Shown here piece after piece: positions 23,799 to 32,183 of a stretch of DNA of 33,236 nucleotides (position 1 is the stretch's first letter; each line of letters begins with the position of its first letter). The translations under genes and the position numbers were made by a program. The DNA comes from an uncultured Bacilli bacterium (GTDB lineage: Bacteria > Bacillota_I > Bacilli_A > RF39 > UBA660): the NCBI GenBank assembly GCA_944355255.1, contig CALVQD010000070.1:1-33236 (forward strand), in the 5' to 3' direction. Below the pieces are notes generated by a model. The model was not told the DNA's origin. It ran no database searches and saw only the letters and a list, made by a program, of their open reading frames with translations.

Positions 23799-25070
23799 TT
23801 AAAATAAAGATTCTATAGTAGATGTAGTGGGATTACTTACAGGTTGTCCAGATACGGTTGATTGATGGTTCATAAATGTAGAAGATGACGATTGAAATTG
23901 TGGTGTTTGGCTTGTCATAGTAGATTGTGGTTGCTGCATTGCTGTTCCTATTGCAGAAAAGCCACCATCTTGCATACCTGACATGTTAGAATTTGTTGTT
24001 TCACCGTTGTTTTCTTCTACTTTTATCATATTGTTTGGAAGAACTACTCCTTGTCCCTCTAAATAATCAATTAAATATTTACTTGGATTATGACGAATTG
24101 TATTTCCTTCCATATTTTTCTTATAAATAATGTTACATACTGCTTCATTGGCATCATTTACATAAAACTCTACCACTTCGGCAATTTCACGGACAAATTT
24201 TCTTGTTGTTTTATCTTGATAACCACGAATATATACACCAATTTGAATATAACGATAAATTGATTTCAAAAATTGGTCAATATCTTGATTTGTCTCGAGT
24301 AAGCTATACATACGACTTGGAATAGAGGCTGCATTGCTAGCATGAATCGTTGATAAAATGTAGTGTCCAGATGAAATTGAGTTACGAGCAGCCATAACAG
24401 CTTCAGCACTACGAATTTCCGATAATAGAATCCATTTCGGGTTCTGTCTCATACATGTTACTAATACATCACTATAAGAAGCAATATTATTTGTCTTCAT
24501 CGACACAATATCACGATGTGGAAAAATACGGTCTAAATGTAATTCCAGTGTATCCTCAATGGTAATGATCTTTTCATTTTCAGCAGTATGAGCAGCTAAA
24601 TATTTAACAAGCTCTGTTTTACCACTACCAGTTTCTCCTGATACGATAATATTACAATGACCTTCAACACATTTTAATAAAAAGTCGTGAATATCCAGTG
24701 TTACATATTTATCAGCAATAATTTTATCTTTTTCTAATCGAACTTTTGCAGGTGTTTTACGTAAAACAGCCGCAATCCCATTTCTGGCAATTGAATCATG
24801 TACAAAGTTTAAACGTAATTCAGTACTTTCCGCATCCAAGAAGGGAGAAGCCATATTGAATGTCTTTCCCATCACATTGGAACATTGAAATGCTAGTTTT
24901 TCCATAAAAGCATTATTTATATTAGGTTCCTCGACACGATAAATTCCTTTCGATAGGGTCTTTAACCACAACTGTCCCCCATTACTGTATGAAATATCTG
25001 TCACATCTGGGTCGTCTAAATACTTTTTTAACTCTCCAAAGTCTATTTGATCAAATACTATTTCATTCAT
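23799..25070 (-). CDS. tadA: TadA/CpaF-type secretion ATPase (VirB11/PilT superfamily)
   Basis: This 423-residue protein has an N-terminal domain (about 1-120), then the ATPase core with Walker A VSGETGSGKTE (about 140-150), Asp-box IITIEDTLELH (about 168-178), Walker B WILLSEIRSAEA and His-box TIHASN (about 240). Such hexameric ATPases power pilin assembly. They are in the same superfamily as VirB11, which is otherwise missing from this locus. The last 70 or so residues are Ser/Thr/Gln/Asn-rich and probably disordered, an unusual extension for TadA. It starts 3 bases after the CpaB-like stop and is followed by TadB and TadC. Confidence 0.95.
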   Translation of the reverse strand: MNEIVFDQIDFGELKKYLDDPDVTDISYSNGGQLWLKTLSKGIYRVEEPNINNAFMEKLAFQCSNVMGKTFNMASPFLDAESTELRLNFVHDSIARNGIAAVLRKTPAKVRLEKDKIIADKYVTLDIHDFLLKCVEGHCNIIVSGETGSGKTELVKYLAAHTAENEKIITIEDTLELHLDRIFPHRDIVSMKTNNIASYSDVLVTCMRQNPKWILLSEIRSAEAVMAARNSISSGHYILSTIHASNAASIPSRMYSLLETNQDIDQFLKSIYRYIQIGVYIRGYQDKTTRKFVREIAEVVEFYVNDANEAVCNIIYKKNMEGNTIRHNPSKYLIDYLEGQGVVLPNNMIKVEENNGETTNSNMSGMQDGGFSAIGTAMQQPQSTMTSQTPQFQSSSSTFMNHQSTVSGQPVSNPTTSTIESLF

Positions 25071-25073
25071 GAA

Positions 25074-25916
25074 TTATTGATTACCATTTCCAGATGGACT
25101 TGTAGTTGGAGAGGCAGAAGTACTTGGACTTGTTGTTGCTTGTTCTTCAGGAATAGATACTGTATTAGCATTGATAAAATCTTTTAAATATTGTGTACTA
25201 ACTTCAGTTGAACCAGAATTATCTACTGTTCCACCATGTGGTACTGGGAATAGTTCTACTGAGAAAGAATACATATAACTTGCTTTTCTAAGTAAAATAT
25301 TAATTTCATCTTCTACTCCGAAAATTAAATATGCAGGTACACGTTGTTCTTCACTATTTTCAAACACATGTTGTCCACTACTGTCTTTAACATCTAATAC
25401 TTCGATGTTCTCAATTAATTTACCTACCATAATTTGTCCATTTTCAGCTTCTGCTTTCATATAAATATCAATTTTATTACCAGGAAAAATTGAGTTACCA
25501 TAAGTAGAATCCATATCTACTGGAAAGTTATAAACAACTTCTCCCTCTTTTACTTTTACAAATGAACTATCTGGAAGATCGTCTTTAGAAACTACTGTTT
25601 CTTCATAAAACATACTTCCTTGTGGTATTACAGTATTATAGTTAGAATACTTTCCAATAATATCTGTATCATATCTTAGGACATTACTTCCTAATACAAC
25701 TGGAGCAACATCAACATAATCAATCATATCAGACTTAATTAATGTCTTAGGTTGAATTGTTTCTCTTGCTACTGGAACTGACACTGGATTTACTTTAGAA
25801 TCAATTTGTGCTTTATATCCAAAGTAAAGTAGTGCCATAATGACGATAACACCAATAATCGTTACCGTGTTCTTGTTTTTCAACAATCTTTGTAATGTTA
25901 CTTGAATATTCCCCAT
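25074..25916 (-). CDS. CpaB/RcpC-like SAF-domain pilus assembly protein
   Basis: This 280-residue protein has one N-terminal membrane helix (about 17-34), then a SAF domain (about 44-105; VPVARETIQPKTLIKSDMID and VIPQGSMFYEETV). A second beta-rich region (about 120-215) contains FPGNKIDIYMKAE. The tail is Ser/Thr/Pro-rich. CpaB/RcpC proteins belong to Tad loci; in diderms they work with the secretin. In monoderms, which have no secretin, the SAF domain is thought to bind the cell wall or guide the pilus. It precedes tadA by 3 bases and has an AAAGGGATG-type site. Confidence 0.82.
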   Translation of the reverse strand: MGNIQVTLQRLLKNKNTVTIIGVIVIMALLYFGYKAQIDSKVNPVSVPVARETIQPKTLIKSDMIDYVDVAPVVLGSNVLRYDTDIIGKYSNYNTVIPQGSMFYEETVVSKDDLPDSSFVKVKEGEVVYNFPVDMDSTYGNSIFPGNKIDIYMKAEAENGQIMVGKLIENIEVLDVKDSSGQHVFENSEEQRVPAYLIFGVEDEINILLRKASYMYSFSVELFPVPHGGTVDNSGSTEVSTQYLKDFINANTVSIPEEQATTSPSTSASPTTSPSGNGNQ

Positions 25917-25935
25917 TTCTATTCATCCCTTTCTA

Positions 25936-26352
25936 TTAATATGGAGTTTCCAATATTGCATCTAATTTATTTACTATCTCAAAATTAAATGTATCTTGTC
26001 CGCCAAGCAATATGGCAAGTGATTGCGTCTTTCGACTTTTAATACGTATACTTACCTTCGGTGGATATTCATTAACGTCGTAAATTTCAATGCGGTACTC
26101 ATTTGCTAAACTTGCACTTTGGGCAAAACGACGTAAGAAACTTTCTACAAACTTTTCACGATCGATACGAATATTCCCGGTGGTATTATAAGTTGCGATA
26201 TCGAAAGCATCAGTCATCGCCGCCTCAGTTGTCTCTTTTAATAAAGTATAGTTGTGCTCATCTGTATTTGTTAAAGTTTGGAAATAAAACATCAATACAA
26301 TTGTCGTAATTCCAAGGCCTACAACAAATGCTCCCCAATATGATTCTTTCAA
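25936..26352 (-). CDS. single-helix pseudopilin-like protein
   Basis: This 138-residue protein begins MKESYWG, followed by one hydrophobic helix (about 7-27), a helical stretch (about 33-75) and a beta-rich end (EYRIEIYDV, VSIRIKSRKTQ, TFNFEIVNKLDAIL). The leader resembles those of the three pilin-like genes downstream, although Trp stands beside the Gly. There is no Cys. A minor pilin or initiation subunit is plausible; the family is not recognised with confidence. It lies 13 bases after the giant surface protein gene and 19 bases before cpaB. Confidence 0.6.
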   Translation of the reverse strand: MKESYWGAFVVGLGITTIVLMFYFQTLTNTDEHNYTLLKETTEAAMTDAFDIATYNTTGNIRIDREKFVESFLRRFAQSASLANEYRIEIYDVNEYPPKVSIRIKSRKTQSLAILLGGQDTFNFEIVNKLDAILETPY

Positions 26353-26365
26353 ACTAAATCACCGC

Positions 26366-29281
26366 CTAATCTTTATTACAACGACTGATATCGTGTCCCT
26401 TATTTGTCGTACAAGTATTTCCAGTATCCGTTAAATAACTTTCAATAAATCTACTCTGACAATCTTTTCCATCTGCACATTCTAGTTCAAAATCGTCAAA
26501 TTTATGTCCTCTGTTATATCTTCTGATTTCAGAAATTGCAGCACTATCTAACTCAAAGATATACATTGGCTTTTCTGTATAAATTTCTTCTTCCTCTGCA
26601 TCACGGTTATTTGTAATATACTTACTAACTAAATAATTGTTTTTAGAATTCCAATTACTTCCCGGAGTACGTGTTTTTCCATCCTCACTTAAGAATGGAT
26701 TTGATAGTGAAATTTCACGATAAATAACATTAATTCCACCCTCCATTTTACATACTGGATAATCTTGATATTTTGGATCAGAACAGCAAGACTTATCATT
26801 AATCGTAGGAATTGGTGAACAAGTTCCAGTATTTCCTGCACATTGATATTTCTGTTCTAATTGTTTAAATTCTTGATAAGTGAGTCCATAACTTACATAG
26901 TTATCTCTCAAATCTTCACAACAGTTAATTCCATCCGGTCCTTTACCAGGAGTTGTTCCATATGGAGCACCTGTATACTGTGATGGATTATTGTAATCAC
27001 ATTTTGTATTTAAAGAACTTCTACAGATAGGATACTTCTCTAATAATTCTTGGATTTTTTCTTCATCACCCTCAAATTGAACTAAGAAGTGATTACAACA
27101 GTTTTCCCCATTTGGACCACTGTCTGGTTCTCCATCTCCATCTAAATCTTTAAATTGTTCAGGGTTTTGATAATCACAAACAACGCTGTCTCCTTTTTTT
27201 ACGTTGTATTGACATGTATAGCTCTTTGCATATTTATCAAAATGAGTAGCATCGTTATTTGCACTAATTTTCTTATAAGTCAATGTAACTGTATTTCCTT
27301 TTTTCTCATTTTGACCACTTGGAATTGTTGAATCATCTACCGCTAAACTACCATATCCACGATTTGTATAATTTCCAATTTCCTCACTATTTGGAGCGCG
27401 GTATGAAATAATTCCAGTCTTTTTATTTGTATAACTGTATAAATCATTTGGTAATACATATTGATTTTCTGTAGTAGCCGTATAAGTTTTATAATCCCAA
27501 ATACTTTCTGCATATGCTTGAATACCAGCAGCAGAAGTAGAGAAATTAGAAACAGTACCACTATAAGAAACACTATAATTAGTTAATTCTGTAGGATCCT
27601 TTTTAGAAACTAATTCTACACTTCCAGTTGTCGAACCATCTTCATCTTTCCCGTTACGATATCCTTTATAACCACTCAAAGTAATTGTTGGTTGTAAATC
27701 ATAAGCAAATTTTCTATTATTTAACACACTATCACTAGTACAACTTCTGATTTGGTTTACTAAACTCGTTTTTGTACTTGAAGATGCACTTTGATAATCA
27801 TCATACCAATTTTGGTAATCAATTTTTACTTTACACTCACGTGTTCCACTTACACTTAAACGATATTTACTACTGTTTGGCCAAATAAATGAACTTCCCG
27901 TCATAACATATCCCTGATAACTTCCAGGAAGTGTCAAATCTGTAGATTCTTTACAATATACTGTACAGTAAGAATTGATGGTAGAAACTTTGTACATCTG
28001 TGTTTTACTTTTATCCAAGTACATACATTTCCATGATACTGTATCCATAAACGTATGTGTTTTTGAACTACCATCTGTTCCACAACTTGGGGTTGTAGCA
28101 GTCGGTGGCTCACTATTTACATCACAAGATCCACAGATCGGATATGCGAATTCAATTTCATCTTTTGTATGAGAAGATGTAATGGAACTATCAACACAAC
28201 AATTCGTACCACCTGGGCCACTATCTGGTTTTCCATCCCCATTTGTGTCTTTAAAATGATCTGGATTTGTCCAATCACATTTTGGTAACATACTATAAAA
28301 CCATAAAATACCGTGGGCATATGGGTTTGGTGTATTTCCATTTCCACTAAATAATTTACTTCCTAAAATATCCAGATTATAATTCACACCACCTGAATTA
28401 TTTGGATTATACTGAATAACTGGATCATTTGTTGAAACATATCGTGAATTAAATCCTCCAGATGTATTTTGATCTGAAGATAAATATAAAGCACGAGATC
28501 CAGCAACAGCAAATGCATATAACATTCCAAGTTTTGTATCTGTTCTATTTCCGTGGTTCCACATAAATGCCATCAACTCTGTAACCGTTCCAACATAAAA
28601 TCTTTCTCCAGCATTATAATTAATTGCAGTAATTGGTTCAAATTCCAAAAAGTGTTCATCTGCATTTTTATCGTTATAATAATCATAACCCAAATCATCC
28701 TTGAGCATTTTCATAAACTTAGAAGTATTATTTGTAGCCATGTTTATAAAATAATCTAACACTCTTGTATTGCTTCCTGTCTCTCCCTCTCTTGGCCAAA
28801 TTCTAGGAAGATTTAAAACACTAGCATTTGATAAACGACTTTTTTCAAACTTTACCGTTCTTAACTGCCTAGATGAATTACTATATTTAATAACTGCTGA
28901 TTTATTTCCATTAGTTTTTCTATATTTATTATAGTAAACAGTCTGTTTCGTGTTTTTTAATTCATTATATATTCCACTTCTAAAATAGTCATGAGAATAT
29001 GTTCCCGTTACTTTTTTTCCATTTTTATCAACAATGGTTAAACGAAGTCCTTCAGCACTCGCACCATTGCTTGGATCATCATTGAAATGATAGCTCGTTG
29101 CCCAACAGTATCCGCTTGTACAACTGTCGGTATTAATTCCTCCACCTGAGCCAGCGTTACCATCTACATCCGATGTATCTAACGCAGAAACAGTAGTAAT
29201 TGGGGAGGTTAAAACCATACATAAAAATATGGCAGTAAATATCAATAATACTTTTTTTGTTTTTCTTAGCAAAGCACTCAC
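26366..29281 (-). CDS. large secreted Cys-rich repeat protein, candidate pilus adhesin or tip
   Basis: This 971-residue protein has a signal peptide (hydrophobic core about 11-32) and no C-terminal anchor or sortase motif. About 30 Cys are in the mature part. Four copies of a Cys module begin near residues 334, 702, 761 and 820. The first two read CD-x-x-NP-x-x-F-K-D, then DGDGxPDSGPxGxNCC, then YPIC about 20-30 residues later; the third lacks the Asp loop and the fourth is shortened. The DxDGDGxPD loop resembles thrombospondin type 3 calcium sites. The N-terminal 330 residues and the 390-700 region look like beta-rich folded domains. Position before the pilus genes suggests a tip adhesin or structural surface partner. 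GTG at 29281 is used; TTG at 29272 has better spacing to AGGGG. Confidence 0.75.
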   Translation of the reverse strand: MSALLRKTKKVLLIFTAIFLCMVLTSPITTVSALDTSDVDGNAGSGGGINTDSCTSGYCWATSYHFNDDPSNGASAEGLRLTIVDKNGKKVTGTYSHDYFRSGIYNELKNTKQTVYYNKYRKTNGNKSAVIKYSNSSRQLRTVKFEKSRLSNASVLNLPRIWPREGETGSNTRVLDYFINMATNNTSKFMKMLKDDLGYDYYNDKNADEHFLEFEPITAINYNAGERFYVGTVTELMAFMWNHGNRTDTKLGMLYAFAVAGSRALYLSSDQNTSGGFNSRYVSTNDPVIQYNPNNSGGVNYNLDILGSKLFSGNGNTPNPYAHGILWFYSMLPKCDWTNPDHFKDTNGDGKPDSGPGGTNCCVDSSITSSHTKDEIEFAYPICGSCDVNSEPPTATTPSCGTDGSSKTHTFMDTVSWKCMYLDKSKTQMYKVSTINSYCTVYCKESTDLTLPGSYQGYVMTGSSFIWPNSSKYRLSVSGTRECKVKIDYQNWYDDYQSASSSTKTSLVNQIRSCTSDSVLNNRKFAYDLQPTITLSGYKGYRNGKDEDGSTTGSVELVSKKDPTELTNYSVSYSGTVSNFSTSAAGIQAYAESIWDYKTYTATTENQYVLPNDLYSYTNKKTGIISYRAPNSEEIGNYTNRGYGSLAVDDSTIPSGQNEKKGNTVTLTYKKISANNDATHFDKYAKSYTCQYNVKKGDSVVCDYQNPEQFKDLDGDGEPDSGPNGENCCNHFLVQFEGDEEKIQELLEKYPICRSSLNTKCDYNNPSQYTGAPYGTTPGKGPDGINCCEDLRDNYVSYGLTYQEFKQLEQKYQCAGNTGTCSPIPTINDKSCCSDPKYQDYPVCKMEGGINVIYREISLSNPFLSEDGKTRTPGSNWNSKNNYLVSKYITNNRDAEEEEIYTEKPMYIFELDSAAISEIRRYNRGHKFDDFELECADGKDCQSRFIESYLTDTGNTCTTNKGHDISRCNKD

Positions 29282-29304
29282 CCCTACTATTATGAACTAT
29301 ATCC

Positions 29305-29333
29305 ATTATACACAAAAATGTCAAAAACAACAA
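29305..29333 (-). promoter_or_regulatory. possible promoter of the large surface protein gene
   Basis: A perfect TATAAT (29310-29305) has TTGTTG (29333-29328) 17 bp upstream on the minus strand. The -35 falls inside the preceding terminator hairpin, so strength is uncertain. Confidence 0.45.
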
Positions 29334-29354
29334 TAGGCTTTCCGCAATTGTTGT
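29321..29354 (-). terminator. terminator before the large surface protein gene
   Basis: An 8-bp perfect stem ACAACAAT/ATTGTTGT (29347-29354 with 29327-29334) has a 12-base loop and is followed by TTTTGA on the minus strand. The short T tail makes it a moderate terminator. Confidence 0.5.
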
Positions 29355-29368
29355 CCTTTTTCATACTC

Positions 29369-30040
29369 TTAAAATCCAAACGTATCATGCTTTTCATTCC
29401 AGTAAATCATTCCAGAAACAAATAGAATAATAATAATTAATAAAACATAGTAATAATCAGCCAAAAATTGCGCTAAATTAAACCCTGGTGTTTCTGTTGG
29501 ACTTACTTTCGTTGGTTCTTTTTTTTCTAATGATGCTTTATACTCGTTCACTTGTTTCACAAACTCATCATATGTTAAACTTGTTTTTAACCATTTTTGA
29601 CACAACTTAAACTCTTTTACATCTTGACAAACAGCATCATTTGAAAATTGGTTATAAGCCGGTGTATTTGCATAATAAGTATATAACTCCCCATAATCAC
29701 AATCTCCTGAATTAGTCGCATAGGCAATAAATCGATATGACCTATCAGCTTCAAATCCATCAACAATAATCTCTCCAGGATTTTCACTATTATCTCCATA
29801 ATGAAAATAACGATCATGACTAACATCATATATTGTAATTTCTGGTGTCAAATTAGTAATAATCACTTGAAACGAAACACTTCCATTACTTTCCTGATAA
29901 GTCGTTGTAACATTTACATTAGAAGCAATCCTCTGATAACGTGATGCTAATGTATTATCACAAGAATCGGCTCCCTGTACACGAGATGGAATTACTACTA
30001 ACAATATCATACAAACTATAAATAATATTTTTTGTTTCAT
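29369..30040 (-). CDS. type I membrane surface protein with four Cys
   Basis: This 223-residue protein has a signal peptide (cleavage near VQGAD, residue 24), an ectodomain and a C-terminal membrane helix (about 192-212) with a short charged tail ending in HDTFGF. The first part of the ectodomain (about 30-120) alternates strands like a fibronectin-III or Ig fold (TTYQESNGSVSFQVIITNL). Four mature Cys (DSC, GDC, AVC and KLC) suggest two disulfides. A helical segment with SLTYDEFVKQVNEYKASLEKK and a Thr/Pro linker lead to the anchor. It starts 10 bases after the previous gene with AAGGAGGG. Function unknown. Confidence 0.65.
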   Translation of the reverse strand: MKQKILFIVCMILLVVIPSRVQGADSCDNTLASRYQRIASNVNVTTTYQESNGSVSFQVIITNLTPEITIYDVSHDRYFHYGDNSENPGEIIVDGFEADRSYRFIAYATNSGDCDYGELYTYYANTPAYNQFSNDAVCQDVKEFKLCQKWLKTSLTYDEFVKQVNEYKASLEKKEPTKVSPTETPGFNLAQFLADYYYVLLIIIILFVSGMIYWNEKHDTFGF

Positions 30041-30050
30041 AATTCCCTCC

Positions 30051-31646
30051 TTATTTTAAATGATAAGTATATGTTGTATCATAAACAGTTATCAATAAAT
30101 CAATCTCAGTTGCATCTTTTACTTCACTTAACACTTCTACATAACCTTCATCCGTCAACGATACTCGCTTTGGCTTTATTTCTTTCAATGTGATATTTGT
30201 TTCTTTCTCTTTTTCATCGATGGTGTACACTAATTTCCCATATTTTTCTATTAGTTTTGCTAAAGAAAGTGATTTTTCTTTGGAGTCATCACTTAGTTTT
30301 AGTGTTCCGCTCAATCTCAAAATATTCTTCTCGTACTCATCAACAGTTGGCGTTAGATATTCAGTAGACGTAATACATTCATTTTCATTAAGGCAAAAAT
30401 CATACGTCAACGGAAATTTATCTGCAATCTCAATCTGATCAATTTTTAACGTACTGTTCTTTAAAATATTGTCATTGAATTTTAATGTCTTCCCCAAATT
30501 TACTGCTTCTACTTCTTGCGTACCAGTTAAATCTACTGGATTCAGAGCGATTCTAGTAATCGCATATTCCCCTGCACTGGTTCCTTCGTCAATATATTGG
30601 AATTCCATATCTTTAAGTGTTTCTTGTTTTGGAATTTCATAAATAAATACATAATTATGTTCCTCTGAATCTAATGCTTCTCCATAATATGCATTTCCAA
30701 ATTCATCTAATCTTTCAGCTTTACTATTATCACTATAGTATTTTTCTCCATCAATCACTAAAACAGGCCTTGCTGTATCAAACTTTCTTGCTGTTGTATA
30801 ATAATTTGAAATATTCATTGAAACTAAAACATATGCATTGTCCTTATCAATGATAGTTCCATTTTCTGATTTATCTGTAATATAACTTTCTGTAATTTGC
30901 ATTGTAAAGCCATTCCCAGAAAATGTATAACCTTCTGAATAAACTTTGTTTTTAAAAGCAAATTGGTAAATACCATACCCTACTCCTACTACTACCAACA
31001 CGGTTACTAATACATTGATCAAATATCTATTTTCTTTATATATATACTTCCCATGACGTAAACGACGATTCCATCCACGTTTTAACTTATCTGTATCAAT
31101 TTCAATATTAATTTCAAATTCCTCACGGTCTTTGGCATCAATATTTAAATCTTCTAAATCTTGTCCGAAATTAAACTTCTTAATATCAAATCCTGTTGCA
31201 CGTACAGCAAAAATAATTAAAGTAAACCACTCTAATATCATAACCGCAGTGACCAAATCTCTTACTAACAAAGCAATTCTAATATCTACGACCTGAATAT
31301 ACATACTATTTAGTACATTATTCGCATAATAAAATACTCCGGTTGTAAATAAATAAGATAAAATTGTAATAATATAAAATAAAACCGGTTTTTTCTTATA
31401 ACGCATTAAATAAATAATTGCAACTGCAATTATCACAATCAATAGAGGTAAAACAATAGAAACACCACTTAATAAAGCTCTAATCGTAGACTGTCCTACA
31501 ACACTTTCTACAGAGCTCGTATATGTATTAAAAAAATTCAGCACACTACTTGTTTTGTAAATCAAATAACCAATGATAAAACAAACAAATAAGTGGATAA
31601 CTTTAAAATATTTAATCAATAATGCATATGGTTTTCTTAAAATCAT
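30051..31646 (-). CDS. polytopic membrane protein with DUF4352-like ectodomain
   Basis: This 531-residue protein has four N-terminal membrane helices (about 14-34, 56-82, 90-108 and 124-148), a charged cytoplasmic segment (about 150-205), a fifth helix (about 210-230) and a large outer domain (about 235-531). The first part of the outer domain (GFTMQITESYITDKSENG, then AYVLVSMNISNYYTTARKF) resembles the DUF4352 Ig-like fold. A second beta-rich part with one Cys pair (DFCLNENECITS) follows. A role as a membrane scaffold or assembly factor for the surface proteins is possible but not proven. GAGGGCG precedes the ATG; a TATACT at 31685-31680 may be its -10 box. Confidence 0.6.
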   Translation of the reverse strand: MILRKPYALLIKYFKVIHLFVCFIIGYLIYKTSSVLNFFNTYTSSVESVVGQSTIRALLSGVSIVLPLLIVIIAVAIIYLMRYKKKPVLFYIITILSYLFTTGVFYYANNVLNSMYIQVVDIRIALLVRDLVTAVMILEWFTLIIFAVRATGFDIKKFNFGQDLEDLNIDAKDREEFEINIEIDTDKLKRGWNRRLRHGKYIYKENRYLINVLVTVLVVVGVGYGIYQFAFKNKVYSEGYTFSGNGFTMQITESYITDKSENGTIIDKDNAYVLVSMNISNYYTTARKFDTARPVLVIDGEKYYSDNSKAERLDEFGNAYYGEALDSEEHNYVFIYEIPKQETLKDMEFQYIDEGTSAGEYAITRIALNPVDLTGTQEVEAVNLGKTLKFNDNILKNSTLKIDQIEIADKFPLTYDFCLNENECITSTEYLTPTVDEYEKNILRLSGTLKLSDDSKEKSLSLAKLIEKYGKLVYTIDEKEKETNITLKEIKPKRVSLTDEGYVEVLSEVKDATEIDLLITVYDTTYTYHLK

Positions 31647-31699
31647 AATTTCGCCCTCTTTTATTCTAATACTAATAATAGTATAGCTTAAATTTTATA

Positions 31700-31727
31700 A
31701 AAAAAAAAGAGATAAAATTCTCTTTTT
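31700..31727 (-). terminator. terminator after the thioredoxin-PH operon
   Basis: A 9-bp stem (31719-31727 with 31704-31712) with a 6-base loop leads into a long T tract on the minus strand, starting one base after the stop codon at 31729. Confidence 0.8.
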
Positions 31728-31728
31728 C

Positions 31729-32175
31729 CTAAATTGCGCGATTATTCAAAGCACCATATTTCTTTTTTTCTTCCATCATATATTCTGTAATATTTGTTTC
31801 AATCTCATCTAAAGCATCATTTTGAATATTAGAAAGAGGAATAAACTCTTTTACAGTATCAATATATATCTTTCCCCAAATAATTCCTGATTTTACCTTT
31901 ATATCATTAAACATATCTGGAGTAATCGCAGTAAAGAAATATCCAAAAATAAGACGCTTTTGACCTATTAATATTCTCTTATTTGTGAGAGCAACAACAC
32001 ATGAGGTAATAATATCTAATGGATTATCATTTTTTTGCCCAGCAAAAATATATTGTACTTCTTCTCCGGGATTCAAATGAGTTTCAATTACCTTAGCATG
32101 TGCTGAAATTCGCCAAGCAATCGTAGCTGGGTATCTTCTTTTAAATTCTTTCGCACGTTTAGCAACAAGTGTCAT
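31729..32175 (-). CDS. bacterial PH-domain-like protein
   Basis: This protein of about 148 residues has no signal or clear membrane helix. The core (about 25-130) runs LNPGEEVQYIFAGQ, CVVALTNKRILIGQK, GIIWGKIYIDTVKEFIPLSNIQ. This is the order of strands and the ALTNKRILI signature of bacterial PH (bPH/YvqF-like) domains that bind membranes or protein partners at the inner face. ATG at 32175 follows GAGGAG by 11 bases; a GTG at 32184 overlaps the previous stop but sits too close to that site. It is co-transcribed with the tandem thioredoxin gene. The partner is unknown. Confidence 0.65.
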   Translation of the reverse strand: MTLVAKRAKEFKRRYPATIAWRISAHAKVIETHLNPGEEVQYIFAGQKNDNPLDIITSCVVALTNKRILIGQKRLIFGYFFTAITPDMFNDIKVKSGIIWGKIYIDTVKEFIPLSNIQNDALDEIETNITEYMMEEKKKYGALNNRAI

Positions 32176-32183
32176 CAGTATCA

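Noticed and set aside
27343-28347. Small open frames inside the large surface protein gene
   Set aside because: They are out-of-frame shadows with no ribosome-binding site; the Cys modules are in the long frame.
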